Below are positions 1 to 6,694 of a stretch of DNA of 15,575 nucleotides, one piece after another. The notes beneath the pieces are model-generated. The model saw nothing but the letters and a program-made list of their open reading frames with translations, made no database searches and was not told where the DNA came from. Within the stretch, counting starts at the first letter, position 1. Every line of letters starts with the position of its first letter. The position numbers and the translations under genes are program-made. The stretch is from Actinomycetota bacterium (lineage in GTDB: Bacteria > Actinomycetota > Acidimicrobiia > Acidimicrobiales > Ilumatobacteraceae). The stretch spans positions 1 through 15,575 of the forward strand of contig WLKU01000016.1 in the NCBI GenBank assembly GCA_009701105.1, given 5' to 3'.

Positions 1-2
1 AG

Positions 3-287
3 TCGATCACGTTTCCTTCAAACATTAATGGTGGCGAGACAATCACTGAGGCCGACACAAAATGTAAAGATGCAGACGGTGTTGAAAAGGATGCAACGTT
101 GCGCGTGCTGGTATGGAACGATTATCGCAACGCTGCCGATAGCAAGATTTCGATTGCCAGTTTTGATGGAGTACGACTTACGAGTGATGGAATGGCCATT
201 GCGCTTGCGTTTATTGCCGACGGTGTAGAAGTTCCGCAACCTGACTCGTCTGCACTTGCAACTCTTGCCTTCCAAACTCAAAAGTAG
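3..287 (+). CDS. C-terminal fragment of an unrecognised protein (5' end outside window)
   Basis: The frame is open from the first bases of the window to a TAG stop at 285-287 and codes for the last 94 residues of a longer protein. I do not recognise the family. The visible part has no membrane segment. It is rich in Asp, Ala and Ser with short alternating hydrophobic stretches (for example LRVLVWNDY, near residues 33-41 of the fragment), which suggests a beta-rich soluble or exported domain. It has one Cys and ends in FQTQK. The stop lies only 9 nt before the nucleotidyltransferase start, on the same strand, so the two are probably co-transcribed. An internal ATG-like start at about position 99 exists, but the in-frame sequence upstream of it reads as normal protein, so I treat the gene as truncated by the window edge. 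Coding is fairly sure; the function is unknown. Confidence 0.7.
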   Translation, partial: SITFPSNINGGETITEADTKCKDADGVEKDATLRVLVWNDYRNAADSKISIASFDGVRLTSDGMAIALAFIADGVEVPQPDSSALATLAFQTQK

Positions 288-296
288 GTAGACACG

Positions 297-1334
297 ATGC
301 ACGCAGTCGTGCTTGTCGGAGGGTTTGGAACAAGACTTCGACCACTGACTTACAGCATTCCAAAACCGCTCTTGCCGGTGGCGCACACGTCAATGCTTGA
401 GCGATTGATGAACTCTCTTGCACGCGGTGGCGTGACTCATGCAGTACTTGCGCTCGGTTTTAAACCAGAGCCATTTATGGCAGCGTTTCCCAATGACATG
501 TGCGGATCAGTACAACTGTCCTACGCAGTGGAGGACACTCCACTCGGTACTGCTGGTGCCATTGGATTTGCGGCACGCACAGCTGGTATCTCTGAAACAT
601 TTGTCGTTGCTAATGGAGACGTGTTGACAGATTTGGATATTGCATCGTTGATTTTGTTTCACCGACAACATGGTGCCGAGGGAACAATTTCGCTCACGCC
701 AGTGAGTGACCCTTCTCAATATGGAATTGTTGAGACTGACGAAAGCGGGCGAGTGCTGCGCTTTGTAGAAAAACCACAACCCGGAATGACGACAAGCAAC
801 TTTGCGAGCGCGGGCACGTATGTACTTGAGCCATCTGCATTGGTGCGTATGCCGGGCGACCAGAAACTCTCCATAGAACGAGTGGTATTTCCACAAATGG
901 TGGCTGATCAATCGTTATTTGCAATGTGGTCCGATGATTATTGGATCGATGCCGGGCGACCTGACACATTTATTGAAGCGAATGTGCACGTTTCAAAACG
1001 ATCCGCACATACGACTGATGCGCCAATTCATCCCACGGCAACCGTGGCTGCATCTGCCGTGATTATTGACAGCGTGATTGGTGAAAGCGCAATCGTTTCG
1101 GATGGCGCTCGAATTCAGCATTCGGTGTTGCTGCCTGGAGCCCAAATTGGACAGGGTGCAGTCGTGATTGACTCGCTGGTGATGGGAAAGGTTGGCGTAA
1201 ATTCTCAGGTAAGCAACTCGATAATCGGGTCTACTGGTGTTGTGAGCGATAACGAGGTGTGCAATAACGAGTCCGTGCCAGCGAATGATCCTGCACAGGT
1301 TCCAGAAAAATCACCGGAAAAATCTTCGGAGTAA
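297..1334 (+). CDS. NDP-sugar pyrophosphorylase, probable mannose-1-phosphate guanylyltransferase
   Basis: This cytoplasmic enzyme should join a nucleoside triphosphate and a sugar 1-phosphate to give an NDP-sugar and pyrophosphate. Residues 1-230 are a Rossmann-like nucleotidyltransferase domain with the signature [11 protein letters not shown] (8-18), the Lys of IPKPLLPV (21-28), TPLGTAGA (81-88), the metal-binding NGD (106-108), VEKP (157-160) and WIDAG (216-220). Residues about 245-320 are a left-handed beta-helix of hexapeptide-like repeats, as in GDP-mannose pyrophosphorylases. The tail (321-345) is polar and holds a small PEKS duplication. At 345 residues it has the usual length for this two-domain type. 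The substrate is not fixed by sequence; GDP-mannose is favoured because gmd is nearby, but glucose-1-phosphate thymidylyl- or uridylyltransferase activity is possible. ATG at 297 follows the previous stop by 9 nt with a weak AGGTAG upstream. The SDR gene follows after 8 nt, so an operon is likely. Confidence 0.88.
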   Translation: MHAVVLVGGFGTRLRPLTYSIPKPLLPVAHTSMLERLMNSLARGGVTHAVLALGFKPEPFMAAFPNDMCGSVQLSYAVEDTPLGTAGAIGFAARTAGISETFVVANGDVLTDLDIASLILFHRQHGAEGTISLTPVSDPSQYGIVETDESGRVLRFVEKPQPGMTTSNFASAGTYVLEPSALVRMPGDQKLSIERVVFPQMVADQSLFAMWSDDYWIDAGRPDTFIEANVHVSKRSAHTTDAPIHPTATVAASAVIIDSVIGESAIVSDGARIQHSVLLPGAQIGQGAVVIDSLVMGKVGVNSQVSNSIIGSTGVVSDNEVCNNESVPANDPAQVPEKSPEKSSE

Positions 1335-1342
1335 CAAGCAAA

Positions 1343-2275
1343 ATGACTGTCACCCGAAAGTCGAAAGTATTCGTCTGCGGTGGGGCAGGGTTTATTGGTT
1401 CACATCTTGTAGAGCGGTTGCTTGCAGATGGCCATACCGTCGACGTTGTTGATGACCTGTCAACGGGTTCGCTCGCCAATTTGTCGGTTGCGCGCACGCT
1501 TGGCGGAGCGCTTAAATTCCATCATCTCGACATCTCGACGGTTGAATTTGCCGAGCTCGTAGGGTTGCGCCAACCCGATGTGATCTTTCACATGGCGCTC
1601 TTGCCTCCGAGTGCTACCGAGTCGGCTTCGGTATTGCGAGCAGCGCCAATGTTGTTGTCGGTTCTTGAAGCAGCGCGACGACACCGCGTAACAAAAGTAG
1701 TTGCATGTTTGCCAGCGGTGCTGGTGTATGGCGAGGTTCCCGCCAAATACCTACCTGTAAAAGAAGGACGCAAAGCGGATGCAATTGGAGTGCCGCATGT
1801 GATGGCGCAGACAATTGTCGACCTCTTGGGCGTGTATCGAGAAATGCACGACATTGAGTTCACTGCGTTGGCAATGACCAATGTGTACGGCCTACGTCAA
1901 CGGCCAGAAGACGGCGTCGTAGCCGCATTTGCATCTGGAGTGATTCGTAATCAAGACCCAGATATTTATGGCAACGGAAAACAGACGCGAGATTTTCTCT
2001 ATATTGACGACGCGGTTGACGTACTGGTGCGCACAATTTCAAAAGGTGGTGGTCTCGTTCTCAATGCGGGAACTGGGGTGCAAACGACAATTGAAGAATT
2101 GTGGAAGATGCTTGGCGCAGGCAGCACATTACGAGCAAAGAAACTACCCACACGCCCAGGTGATGTGCAGAGACTGGCTGTATCAACGGTGCGAACGCGA
2201 ATTCAACTGGGTTGGTCGTCGTGGACGAGCCTTAACGAAGGTTTGGAAACAATACGCGAAAGTTTTACGCGCTAG
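1343..2275 (+). CDS. Extended-SDR NAD(P)-binding protein, nucleotide-sugar epimerase/dehydratase-like, with altered catalytic site
   Basis: The fold is that of UDP-glucose 4-epimerase and related nucleotide-sugar dehydratases. The dinucleotide-binding loop GGAGFIGSH (13-21) is intact, an acidic pair D37-D38 follows the second strand, and the C-terminal substrate-domain motifs NVYGLRQ (180-186), [14 protein letters not shown] (210-223) and LNAGTG (240-245) are present. The length of 310 residues is normal. The catalytic residues are not: where relatives have YxxxK this protein has His152-xxx-Gln156 (PHVMAQ), and the SS-xxx-YG motif reads PAVLVYG (124-130). The usual Ser/Thr, Tyr and Lys are therefore missing. 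It may be a non-catalytic paralogue, a binding or regulatory subunit, or an enzyme with another chemistry. ATG at 1343 has GGAG about 11 nt upstream. The gene follows the pyrophosphorylase by 8 nt, and its stop directly abuts the convergent cofE stop. Confidence 0.85.
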   Translation: MTVTRKSKVFVCGGAGFIGSHLVERLLADGHTVDVVDDLSTGSLANLSVARTLGGALKFHHLDISTVEFAELVGLRQPDVIFHMALLPPSATESASVLRAAPMLLSVLEAARRHRVTKVVACLPAVLVYGEVPAKYLPVKEGRKADAIGVPHVMAQTIVDLLGVYREMHDIEFTALAMTNVYGLRQRPEDGVVAAFASGVIRNQDPDIYGNGKQTRDFLYIDDAVDVLVRTISKGGGLVLNAGTGVQTTIEELWKMLGAGSTLRAKKLPTRPGDVQRLAVSTVRTRIQLGWSSWTSLNEGLETIRESFTR

Positions 2276-2986
2276 TTATCTAAACAAATCTTCTTGAGCA
2301 GGGCGAACGATCTCGCTCATTGCTGAATCTCGCAACCATGTTGGGTCAACACCGCGAATGATTGCAACTGGAATGCCTGATGATTTACCCATCACTAGTT
2401 CGCCAGTGCTTGCAAGTTCGTCTGCTACACAAACTTCGGTGACGTGCATCATGCGACCAAGTGCATCTGGAGTGCCGCGCAAGTCGACGACACCCGCAAT
2501 GCCAGCAACGCCGATTGCTACGTCGGTGAGACCATTGCGCCACGGCCGACCAAAAGTGTCGCTGACGATGATGCCAACTTCAACACCCAACTTGGCTTTG
2601 ATGATGTCGCGGATGCGTCGAGCAGAGCGATCGCTGTCAAGCGGCAAGAGTGCAGCAAAACCGCGCTCGACGTTTGATAAATCGATTCCACTATTAGCGC
2701 AAATAAAACCATGCTTGGTTTCAGTAATTATCAAATCACCTCGGCGACGCACGATGCGAACGGCCTCCTCTTCGACGAGTTTTTTGTGACTAACGGGGTC
2801 ATCTGGATCAATTGCGACGAGGCGTCCCTCTGCCTTCGAGACAATCTTTTGCGTTACAACCAGCACGTCACCGTTGAGCAGCGGGCCATTTGGTTCGGCG
2901 CGACAAGCGTCGACAATGATGTCTCCAAGTTGATCTCCGGGAACTATTTCACCGATTCCTGAGACGCTCCATGCGGTCATTTTCAT
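2276..2986 (-). CDS. cofE: Coenzyme F420-0:L-glutamate ligase (CofE type, no FbiB reductase domain)
   Basis: This enzyme adds L-glutamate residues to F420-0 in the last steps of coenzyme F420 synthesis, using GTP and divalent metal in the cytoplasm. Family hallmarks are visible: GDVLVVTQKIVSKAEGR (39-55), KHGFICANSGID (91-102), SDTFGRPWRNG (142-152) and a C-terminal VAIIRG (207-212). The length of 236 residues matches archaeal CofE. Mycobacterial FbiB has about 200 more residues forming a nitroreductase-like domain that reduces dehydro-F420-0; that part is absent here and is not encoded next door. The ATG at 2986-2984 overlaps the cofD stop as ATGA, a sign of translational coupling; a second ATG two codons later (2980) is possible. 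The stop is immediately next to that of the convergent SDR gene, with no room for a terminator. Confidence 0.93.
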   Translation of the reverse strand: MKMTAWSVSGIGEIVPGDQLGDIIVDACRAEPNGPLLNGDVLVVTQKIVSKAEGRLVAIDPDDPVSHKKLVEEEAVRIVRRRGDLIITETKHGFICANSGIDLSNVERGFAALLPLDSDRSARRIRDIIKAKLGVEVGIIVSDTFGRPWRNGLTDVAIGVAGIAGVVDLRGTPDALGRMMHVTEVCVADELASTGELVMGKSSGIPVAIIRGVDPTWLRDSAMSEIVRPAQEDLFR

Positions 2987-3951
2987 CTTGCGCTCTCCAG
3001 TGTGGTGCGTGCCAGATGTTGCGATTTTTCTGGTGTGCTCATAACGGTATCAACAACGACACAACGCATACCTTCTGCCTCAACTTTGGATGCAAGGTGT
3101 GCATCTGCAGTATCGATAATGAGTGTGCCGCAAATTGGTGCGTACAGTTTTGCAACACCAACAACCGACGACTCGTGGCCGAGTTCGGTCATCAGTCGGT
3201 CGGCGGGGCCTTTGAGTGCGGCACCCGCAATGATCGGGGAGATTGCGACAACCGACTCGCGTCGTCGTGTGAGTGCGGCATCAACACCATGCAATGCGCG
3301 CAACGGCGCAATTGACACAAGCGGATTGGAGGGTGCAATGACCACCGTTTGTGCCGAGTTGAGTGTGTCAAGTCCAAGTGCAGATGCTGTTGAAGCGCCG
3401 TCAAATCGCACACTGCTCACGGCCACCGAGTGTTGGTGTTTAACAAAGTATTCTTGGAATGTAATTTCGGATCCTTGTTGTCCCGCTGCACAATCGTTGG
3501 CAAGAGTGACGAATGTAGAAACCCGATCGTTAGACATGGGCACAAGATGTACGTCGACGCCAAAACTTTTGCTGATCTCGGAAGTGACCTGCGCAAGTGT
3601 TGCGCCCTCTCGGAGGCGAGCAGTGCGATAAAAGTGAGTTGCTAAATCTTTATCGCCTAAATTAAACCATGTCGGTGCTGATGCTGAACCGTGAGGACGA
3701 ACATCGACAAAGCGGGCGAGTGCAGACATTGCAGTCCACGATTCATTTTCGAGTCCCCAACCGCGCACGGGATCAATTGCATTTGCCAGTGTGTAAGTGA
3801 CGGTGTCGAGATCTGGCGAAATTGAAAGGCCATGCAAAACGGTGTCGTCGCCCGTGTTGACAATGGCGGTGATGTCACGAGCGGGCACAACTTGTACGAG
3901 GCCACGAAGAAAACGAGCAGCCCCAACGCCGCCTGCAAGTACACAGATCAC
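2983..3951 (-). CDS. cofD: CofD/FbiA: 2-phospho-L-lactate (or phosphoenolpyruvate) transferase of F420 synthesis
   Basis: CofD/FbiA transfers the phospho-lactyl (or, in actinobacteria, enolpyruvyl) moiety from its GDP- or GPP-linked donor to the deazaflavin Fo, giving F420-0 or dehydro-F420-0. Visible marks are LAGGVGAARF close to the N-terminus, NTGDD (metal and nucleotide site, about residues 32-36 from the chosen start), WFNLGDKD, PSNPLVSI, ISPIIAG and ALKGPADRLM. I chose GTG at 3951-3949 because family members start a few residues before the GG-G-RF motif, giving 322 residues. An in-frame TTG at 3999 would add 16 residues with no homologous look and sit 20 nt from gmd. The gene is divergent from gmd and overlaps cofE by 4 nt. 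Identification is firm; the start is less so, and the phospho-donor cannot be read from sequence here. Confidence 0.93.
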   Translation of the reverse strand: MICVLAGGVGAARFLRGLVQVVPARDITAIVNTGDDTVLHGLSISPDLDTVTYTLANAIDPVRGWGLENESWTAMSALARFVDVRPHGSASAPTWFNLGDKDLATHFYRTARLREGATLAQVTSEISKSFGVDVHLVPMSNDRVSTFVTLANDCAAGQQGSEITFQEYFVKHQHSVAVSSVRFDGASTASALGLDTLNSAQTVVIAPSNPLVSIAPLRALHGVDAALTRRRESVVAISPIIAGAALKGPADRLMTELGHESSVVGVAKLYAPICGTLIIDTADAHLASKVEAEGMRCVVVDTVMSTPEKSQHLARTTLESAR

Positions 3952-4000
3952 GCCGTTGAGCGTAACTATCTTGGATGGACAATTTATGACCAAAGGCAAC

Positions 4001-4009
4001 TGCTAGATT
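4001..4009 (+). promoter_or_regulatory. Candidate extended -10 promoter of gmd
   Basis: TGC followed by TAGATT (TG-n-TAnnnT) ends 10 nt before the gmd ATG. No good -35 hexamer lies at 16-18 nt spacing, as is usual for extended -10 promoters. Transcription would start about 3-4 nt before the ATG, so the mRNA would be almost leaderless; no Shine-Dalgarno sequence is visible. This rests on pattern only. Confidence 0.35.
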
Positions 4010-4019
4010 TGAACGCGTT

Positions 4020-5009
4020 ATGCGCAAAGCCTTTATCACCGGCATCACTGGCCAAGACGGCCGGCACCTCGCAGAGTTCTTGCAGACCAAGGGATACAAG
4101 GTCTTCGGAATGATGAAAGGTCAGCACAACCCACGCGCAGAGCTGTTGCGCGATGAGTTTCCGGAAGTTGAAGTGGTGCCAGGAGACTTGACCGACCTCA
4201 CGAGTCTTGTGACTGCACTTGAATATGTGCAGCCTGACGAGTTTTACAATCTTGGGGCAATTTCGTTCGTTGCGATGTCTTTTAATCAAGCCGAATTGAC
4301 AGCCAATGTGACGGGGCTCGGCGTGTTGCGCGCCCTCGAAGCGGTGCGCATGGTGGGTGGCGCTCAAAACAATCCGATTCGTTTTTATCAGGCGTCATCT
4401 TCCGAGATGTTTGGCAAAGTGCGCGAGACGCCTCAAACAGAACTCACACCGTTTCACCCTCGATCGCCTTACGGTGTCGCCAAGGTGTTCGGTCATGACA
4501 TCACTGTCAATTATCGCGAAAGTTACGGCATGTATGCGTGCTCTGGTATTTTGTTTAATCATGAAGGGCCGCGTCGTGGGCTCGAGTTTGTGACCCGCAA
4601 GATCACCAACACTGCTGCCCGTATCAAACTGGGTATTGATAAAGAACTCGTGCTCGGCAACACCGATGCAAAGCGCGATTGGGGCTATGCCGGCGACTAC
4701 GTGAAGGCCATGTGGATGATGTTGCAGCAAGATGCACCAGATGATTACGTGATTGCAACTGGCGAGACGCACAGTGTTGATGAATTCTTGACACTTGCAT
4801 TTGAAAAAGCCGGTCTTGGCGACTTCCATCAATATGTGAAGCATGATCCAAAATATTTCCGACCAGCAGAAGTTGACCTGTTGATCGGCGATCCTTCGAA
4901 AGCAGAAAAGAAATTGGGTTGGAAACGCGAAGTTGGATTTGATCAGTTAGTCGACATGATGGTGCAACACGACATTGCCTACGAAACGAATCGTCTCAAG
5001 AAAATTTGA
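4020..5009 (+). CDS. gmd: GDP-mannose 4,6-dehydratase
   Basis: Gmd converts GDP-D-mannose to GDP-4-keto-6-deoxy-D-mannose, the branch point to GDP-L-fucose, GDP-D-rhamnose and related sugars, using a bound NADP(H) in the cytoplasm. The extended-SDR features are complete: GITGQDG (8-14), QASSSEMFG with the catalytic Ser and Glu (124-132), SPYGVAK with Tyr151 and Lys155, FNHEGPRRG (179-187), [10 protein letters not shown] (219-228), GETHSV (248-253) and RPAEVD (281-286). At 329 residues it is shorter than enterobacterial Gmd (about 370); the N-terminal nucleotide-binding part is compact ([14 protein letters not shown], 30-43), as in a short-form actinobacterial subgroup. No GDP-4-keto-6-deoxymannose reductase or GDP-fucose synthase is recognisable in this window. 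The gene is divergent from cofD, and its last 14 nt overlap the convergent flippase gene. Confidence 0.95.
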   Translation: MRKAFITGITGQDGRHLAEFLQTKGYKVFGMMKGQHNPRAELLRDEFPEVEVVPGDLTDLTSLVTALEYVQPDEFYNLGAISFVAMSFNQAELTANVTGLGVLRALEAVRMVGGAQNNPIRFYQASSSEMFGKVRETPQTELTPFHPRSPYGVAKVFGHDITVNYRESYGMYACSGILFNHEGPRRGLEFVTRKITNTAARIKLGIDKELVLGNTDAKRDWGYAGDYVKAMWMMLQQDAPDDYVIATGETHSVDEFLTLAFEKAGLGDFHQYVKHDPKYFRPAEVDLLIGDPSKAEKKLGWKREVGFDQLVDMMVQHDIAYETNRLKKI

Positions 5010-6291
5010 GCATACGGCTGCGCAATGCAAGCATAAAACTGACAAGCGCAACTACTGAGCTACCAACGAGAGCAATCTCGACTCGCAGATAGAGATCGTT
5101 GCTTGACCATGCTGCAAGAGCAACAAAACTTGCAAACCCAAGTGCCCAGCCCGCGCCGGCAAGCGCGTGGCCGCGAAGGGCAATAGTTGCCTGAGCAAAT
5201 GTGACAGCCACCATGTAGATCGCACTTGAAAGAGCGAGCAATGTAAGAGTGCGGCGATCAATGTTGCCTTCGTAGACGAGCTTGAGAACAGCTGGCCCAA
5301 TCGCGAAGGCACCAATTGTGCCGACGACACCGACGCCAACAACGAGCACAAGAAGTTTGCGCAATGCACTGCGAAATTCGTCGAGGTGCCCTTGCGCTGC
5401 CAAGCGCGCCAAGCGCGGCAACAGCGCTGCTTGCACGGCCTGAAACAAAAAAAGAGGAATGCGTGCAAAAATTACTGCGTTGCCAAACTGCGTAATGAGT
5501 TCGGGTTTGGCGTCGGCACCCAAGATGTCAACGGTGATTGGGCCTGCATTGACGAGTGCAGCGCCAAACAGCGAACCCAGTAGCAGCCAGCCAAGATTTG
5601 GCGTTACTTCAGACCACGGCGCTGGCGGACCAGCATCGGTGTGCAGTTTGCCAAAGAGACCAACGCCAATAACGCCAACAAGTGGCGACAGTGCGATCAT
5701 GAGTGCAAAGGCTCCGACGCTGTTGACTCCGAGCGCCCAGAGCACTGCAACACCGATGACACGGGCGGCACCGTCTGCACCAATGATGATGCCGTATGAA
5801 CCAAAGCGTTGTGACCCAGAACAGATGCCGCGCGCAAGGTGCATCGGTGCGTACGACACAAGCGTGAGCACAAGGCACACCACGACAACGCCGTATCCAT
5901 CAAACAAGTGCTTCGTGAGATATGGAGACGCAACGGCAATGATCACGGCAAGAACTATGAGCATGGTCGCGGCAAGTGGAATCATGCGGCGAATAATCGG
6001 TTGGCCGCCTTGGTTGAGCGCTCGCCGATGAGAAAGTGCTCTGCCTACTTCTTGTTCGATCGGTAGGAAAAAGCCAGGTGCAAGGGAAAATGCGATGAAC
6101 CACATTGCGACAATTGGTTTGAAGCCATCTTGCCCCAGGGCTTGTTGACCAATTTTGAAAAATACGAATGCGGAGATGCCTGCGATAAACAGGCCAACAC
6201 CAACCGTCAGCGTGCCTTCGGGAAGGGGAATGCGACTGGTGTTCGTCGGCTCGGGCGCCGGAGTCAGCAGAGTTGGTTCAGTGAATGACAA
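4996..6291 (-). CDS. Polytopic membrane protein, Wzx/MATE-like polysaccharide flippase (MOP superfamily)
   Basis: The protein has 431 residues and about 12 predicted membrane helices (roughly 28-48, 58-78, 103-122, 134-155, 165-188, 193-213, 235-255, 270-290, 312-337, 347-367, 375-394, 403-423). A short Pro-rich cytoplasmic N-terminus and a basic C-terminus (RSRMLK) give N-in/C-in topology. The pattern of helix pairs, loops such as [12 protein letters not shown] (153-164) and the length fit the oligosaccharide flippases of the MOP superfamily, which move lipid-linked glycans across the inner membrane. The sugar-nucleotide and glycosyltransferase genes around it support that role, but no motif identifies the substrate. 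The start is TTG at 6291-6289, since no earlier ATG/GTG fits before the stop of the upstream small gene, 11 nt away. The two are probably co-transcribed. A MurJ-type or MATE drug exporter is a less likely reading. Confidence 0.78.
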   Translation of the reverse strand: MSFTEPTLLTPAPEPTNTSRIPLPEGTLTVGVGLFIAGISAFVFFKIGQQALGQDGFKPIVAMWFIAFSLAPGFFLPIEQEVGRALSHRRALNQGGQPIIRRMIPLAATMLIVLAVIIAVASPYLTKHLFDGYGVVVVCLVLTLVSYAPMHLARGICSGSQRFGSYGIIIGADGAARVIGVAVLWALGVNSVGAFALMIALSPLVGVIGVGLFGKLHTDAGPPAPWSEVTPNLGWLLLGSLFGAALVNAGPITVDILGADAKPELITQFGNAVIFARIPLFLFQAVQAALLPRLARLAAQGHLDEFRSALRKLLVLVVGVGVVGTIGAFAIGPAVLKLVYEGNIDRRTLTLLALSSAIYMVAVTFAQATIALRGHALAGAGWALGFASFVALAAWSSNDLYLRVEIALVGSSVVALVSFMLALRSRMLKFS

Positions 6292-6302
6292 GCAAGCCGA
6301 TG

Positions 6303-6557
6303 TTACTTGCTGGCTTGGCTGTCGTTGCGCGAGTTGAGAAGCGAAGTCATCACCATCGCGATGTTGCTGATGGTTGTTTCAACTTGCTTGACAACGAAAG
6401 CCTTGGCCTGTGGAAATTCTTTATCAATTTCTTCGGAAAGCTCGCGCCGCCGCACCTGCACCTTTTGGAAGGCGAGAATACCGATGCCAACGGAGGTGTA
6501 GGCCAAGTCTTTGGCTTTCATTTTTAAACAATCAAGGTCAATATTTTTTTCTGTCAC
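6303..6557 (-). CDS. Small protein of unknown function, 84 residues, upstream of the flippase
   Basis: I do not recognise the family with certainty. The protein opens with a short acidic stretch, then a weakly hydrophobic segment DLAYTSVGIGILAFQ (17-31) followed by the basic patch KVQVRRREL and a Glu/Lys-rich probable helix (about 40-60). A second amphipathic stretch rich in Ile, Met and Val follows near 60-75. This suggests a helical, membrane-surface or coiled-coil protein, not an enzyme. GTG at 6557-6555 is supported by AAAGGA five nt upstream; ATG at residue 13 is the alternative. The gene ends 11 nt before the flippase start on the same strand, so they likely share a transcript, which makes a role with the flippase or the envelope possible but unproven. 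Coding is supported by the ribosome binding site, spacing and residue composition. Confidence 0.68.
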   Translation of the reverse strand: MTEKNIDLDCLKMKAKDLAYTSVGIGILAFQKVQVRRRELSEEIDKEFPQAKAFVVKQVETTISNIAMVMTSLLNSRNDSQASK

Positions 6558-6562
6558 AAAGA

Positions 6563-6568
6563 TCCTTT
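6563..6568 (-). promoter_or_regulatory. Shine-Dalgarno site of the 84-residue protein gene
   Basis: On the minus strand this reads AAAGGA, 5 nt before the GTG at 6557. It is the clearest Shine-Dalgarno sequence in the window and decides the start of the small gene. Many other genes here start without one. Confidence 0.5.
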
Positions 6569-6589
6569 GTAGTCCACAACCTCAAACCG

Positions 6590-6618
6590 AGGGTATCTAG
6601 GGGTGTTTGTAAAAGCAA
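6590..6618 (-). promoter_or_regulatory. Weak candidate promoter for the small gene-flippase unit
   Basis: On the minus strand TTGCTT (6618-6613) and TACCCT (6595-6590) are 17 nt apart, and the -10 lies about 32 nt before the GTG start, leaving room for the Shine-Dalgarno site. Each hexamer matches consensus at only about three of six bases. The 137-nt gap 6558-6694, the longest gene-free stretch of the window, otherwise shows no RNA gene, repeat or terminator. Confidence 0.22.
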
Positions 6619-6679
6619 GTATCAGCAATGCTTTGCGCACGCTTGATTTAGGCCATGGGGCAGCAAGGTTGGGCACAAC

Positions 6680-6685
6680 TAAACT
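6680..6685 (+). promoter_or_regulatory. Weak candidate -10 element of the GT2-DUF5719-thioredoxin unit
   Basis: TAAACT ends 9 nt before the GTG start at 6695. It fits the TAnnnT pattern and would give a nearly leaderless transcript, in line with the lack of a Shine-Dalgarno sequence there. No convincing -35 is seen. Confidence 0.25.
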
Positions 6686-6694
6686 CTGTTCACC

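Noticed and set aside
1288..1332. Tandem PEKS-coding duplication at the end of the pyrophosphorylase gene
   Set aside because: Only two imperfect copies in a polar tail; too little to call a repeat element or recoding signal.
3002..3631. A 209-codon open frame on the plus strand
   Set aside because: It is antisense to cofD, which is certain. Its composition is Ser/Thr/Arg-rich without motifs.
3952..3999. N-terminal extension of cofD to a TTG at 3999
   Set aside because: It would add 16 residues before the family's normal start and uses a rarer start codon with no ribosome binding site. GTG at 3951 fits the family better, though the extension is not excluded.
5459..6031. A 190-codon open frame on the plus strand
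   Set aside because: It is antisense to the flippase gene and low in complexity (Pro, Ser, Thr, Ala); no recognisable domain.
6558..6694. Possible small RNA, terminator or mobile-element remnant in the longest gap
   Set aside because: Only 4-bp stems such as CCTC/GAGG could be found, with no T-tract, no tRNA-like fold and no terminal inverted repeats. It reads as a plain divergent promoter region.
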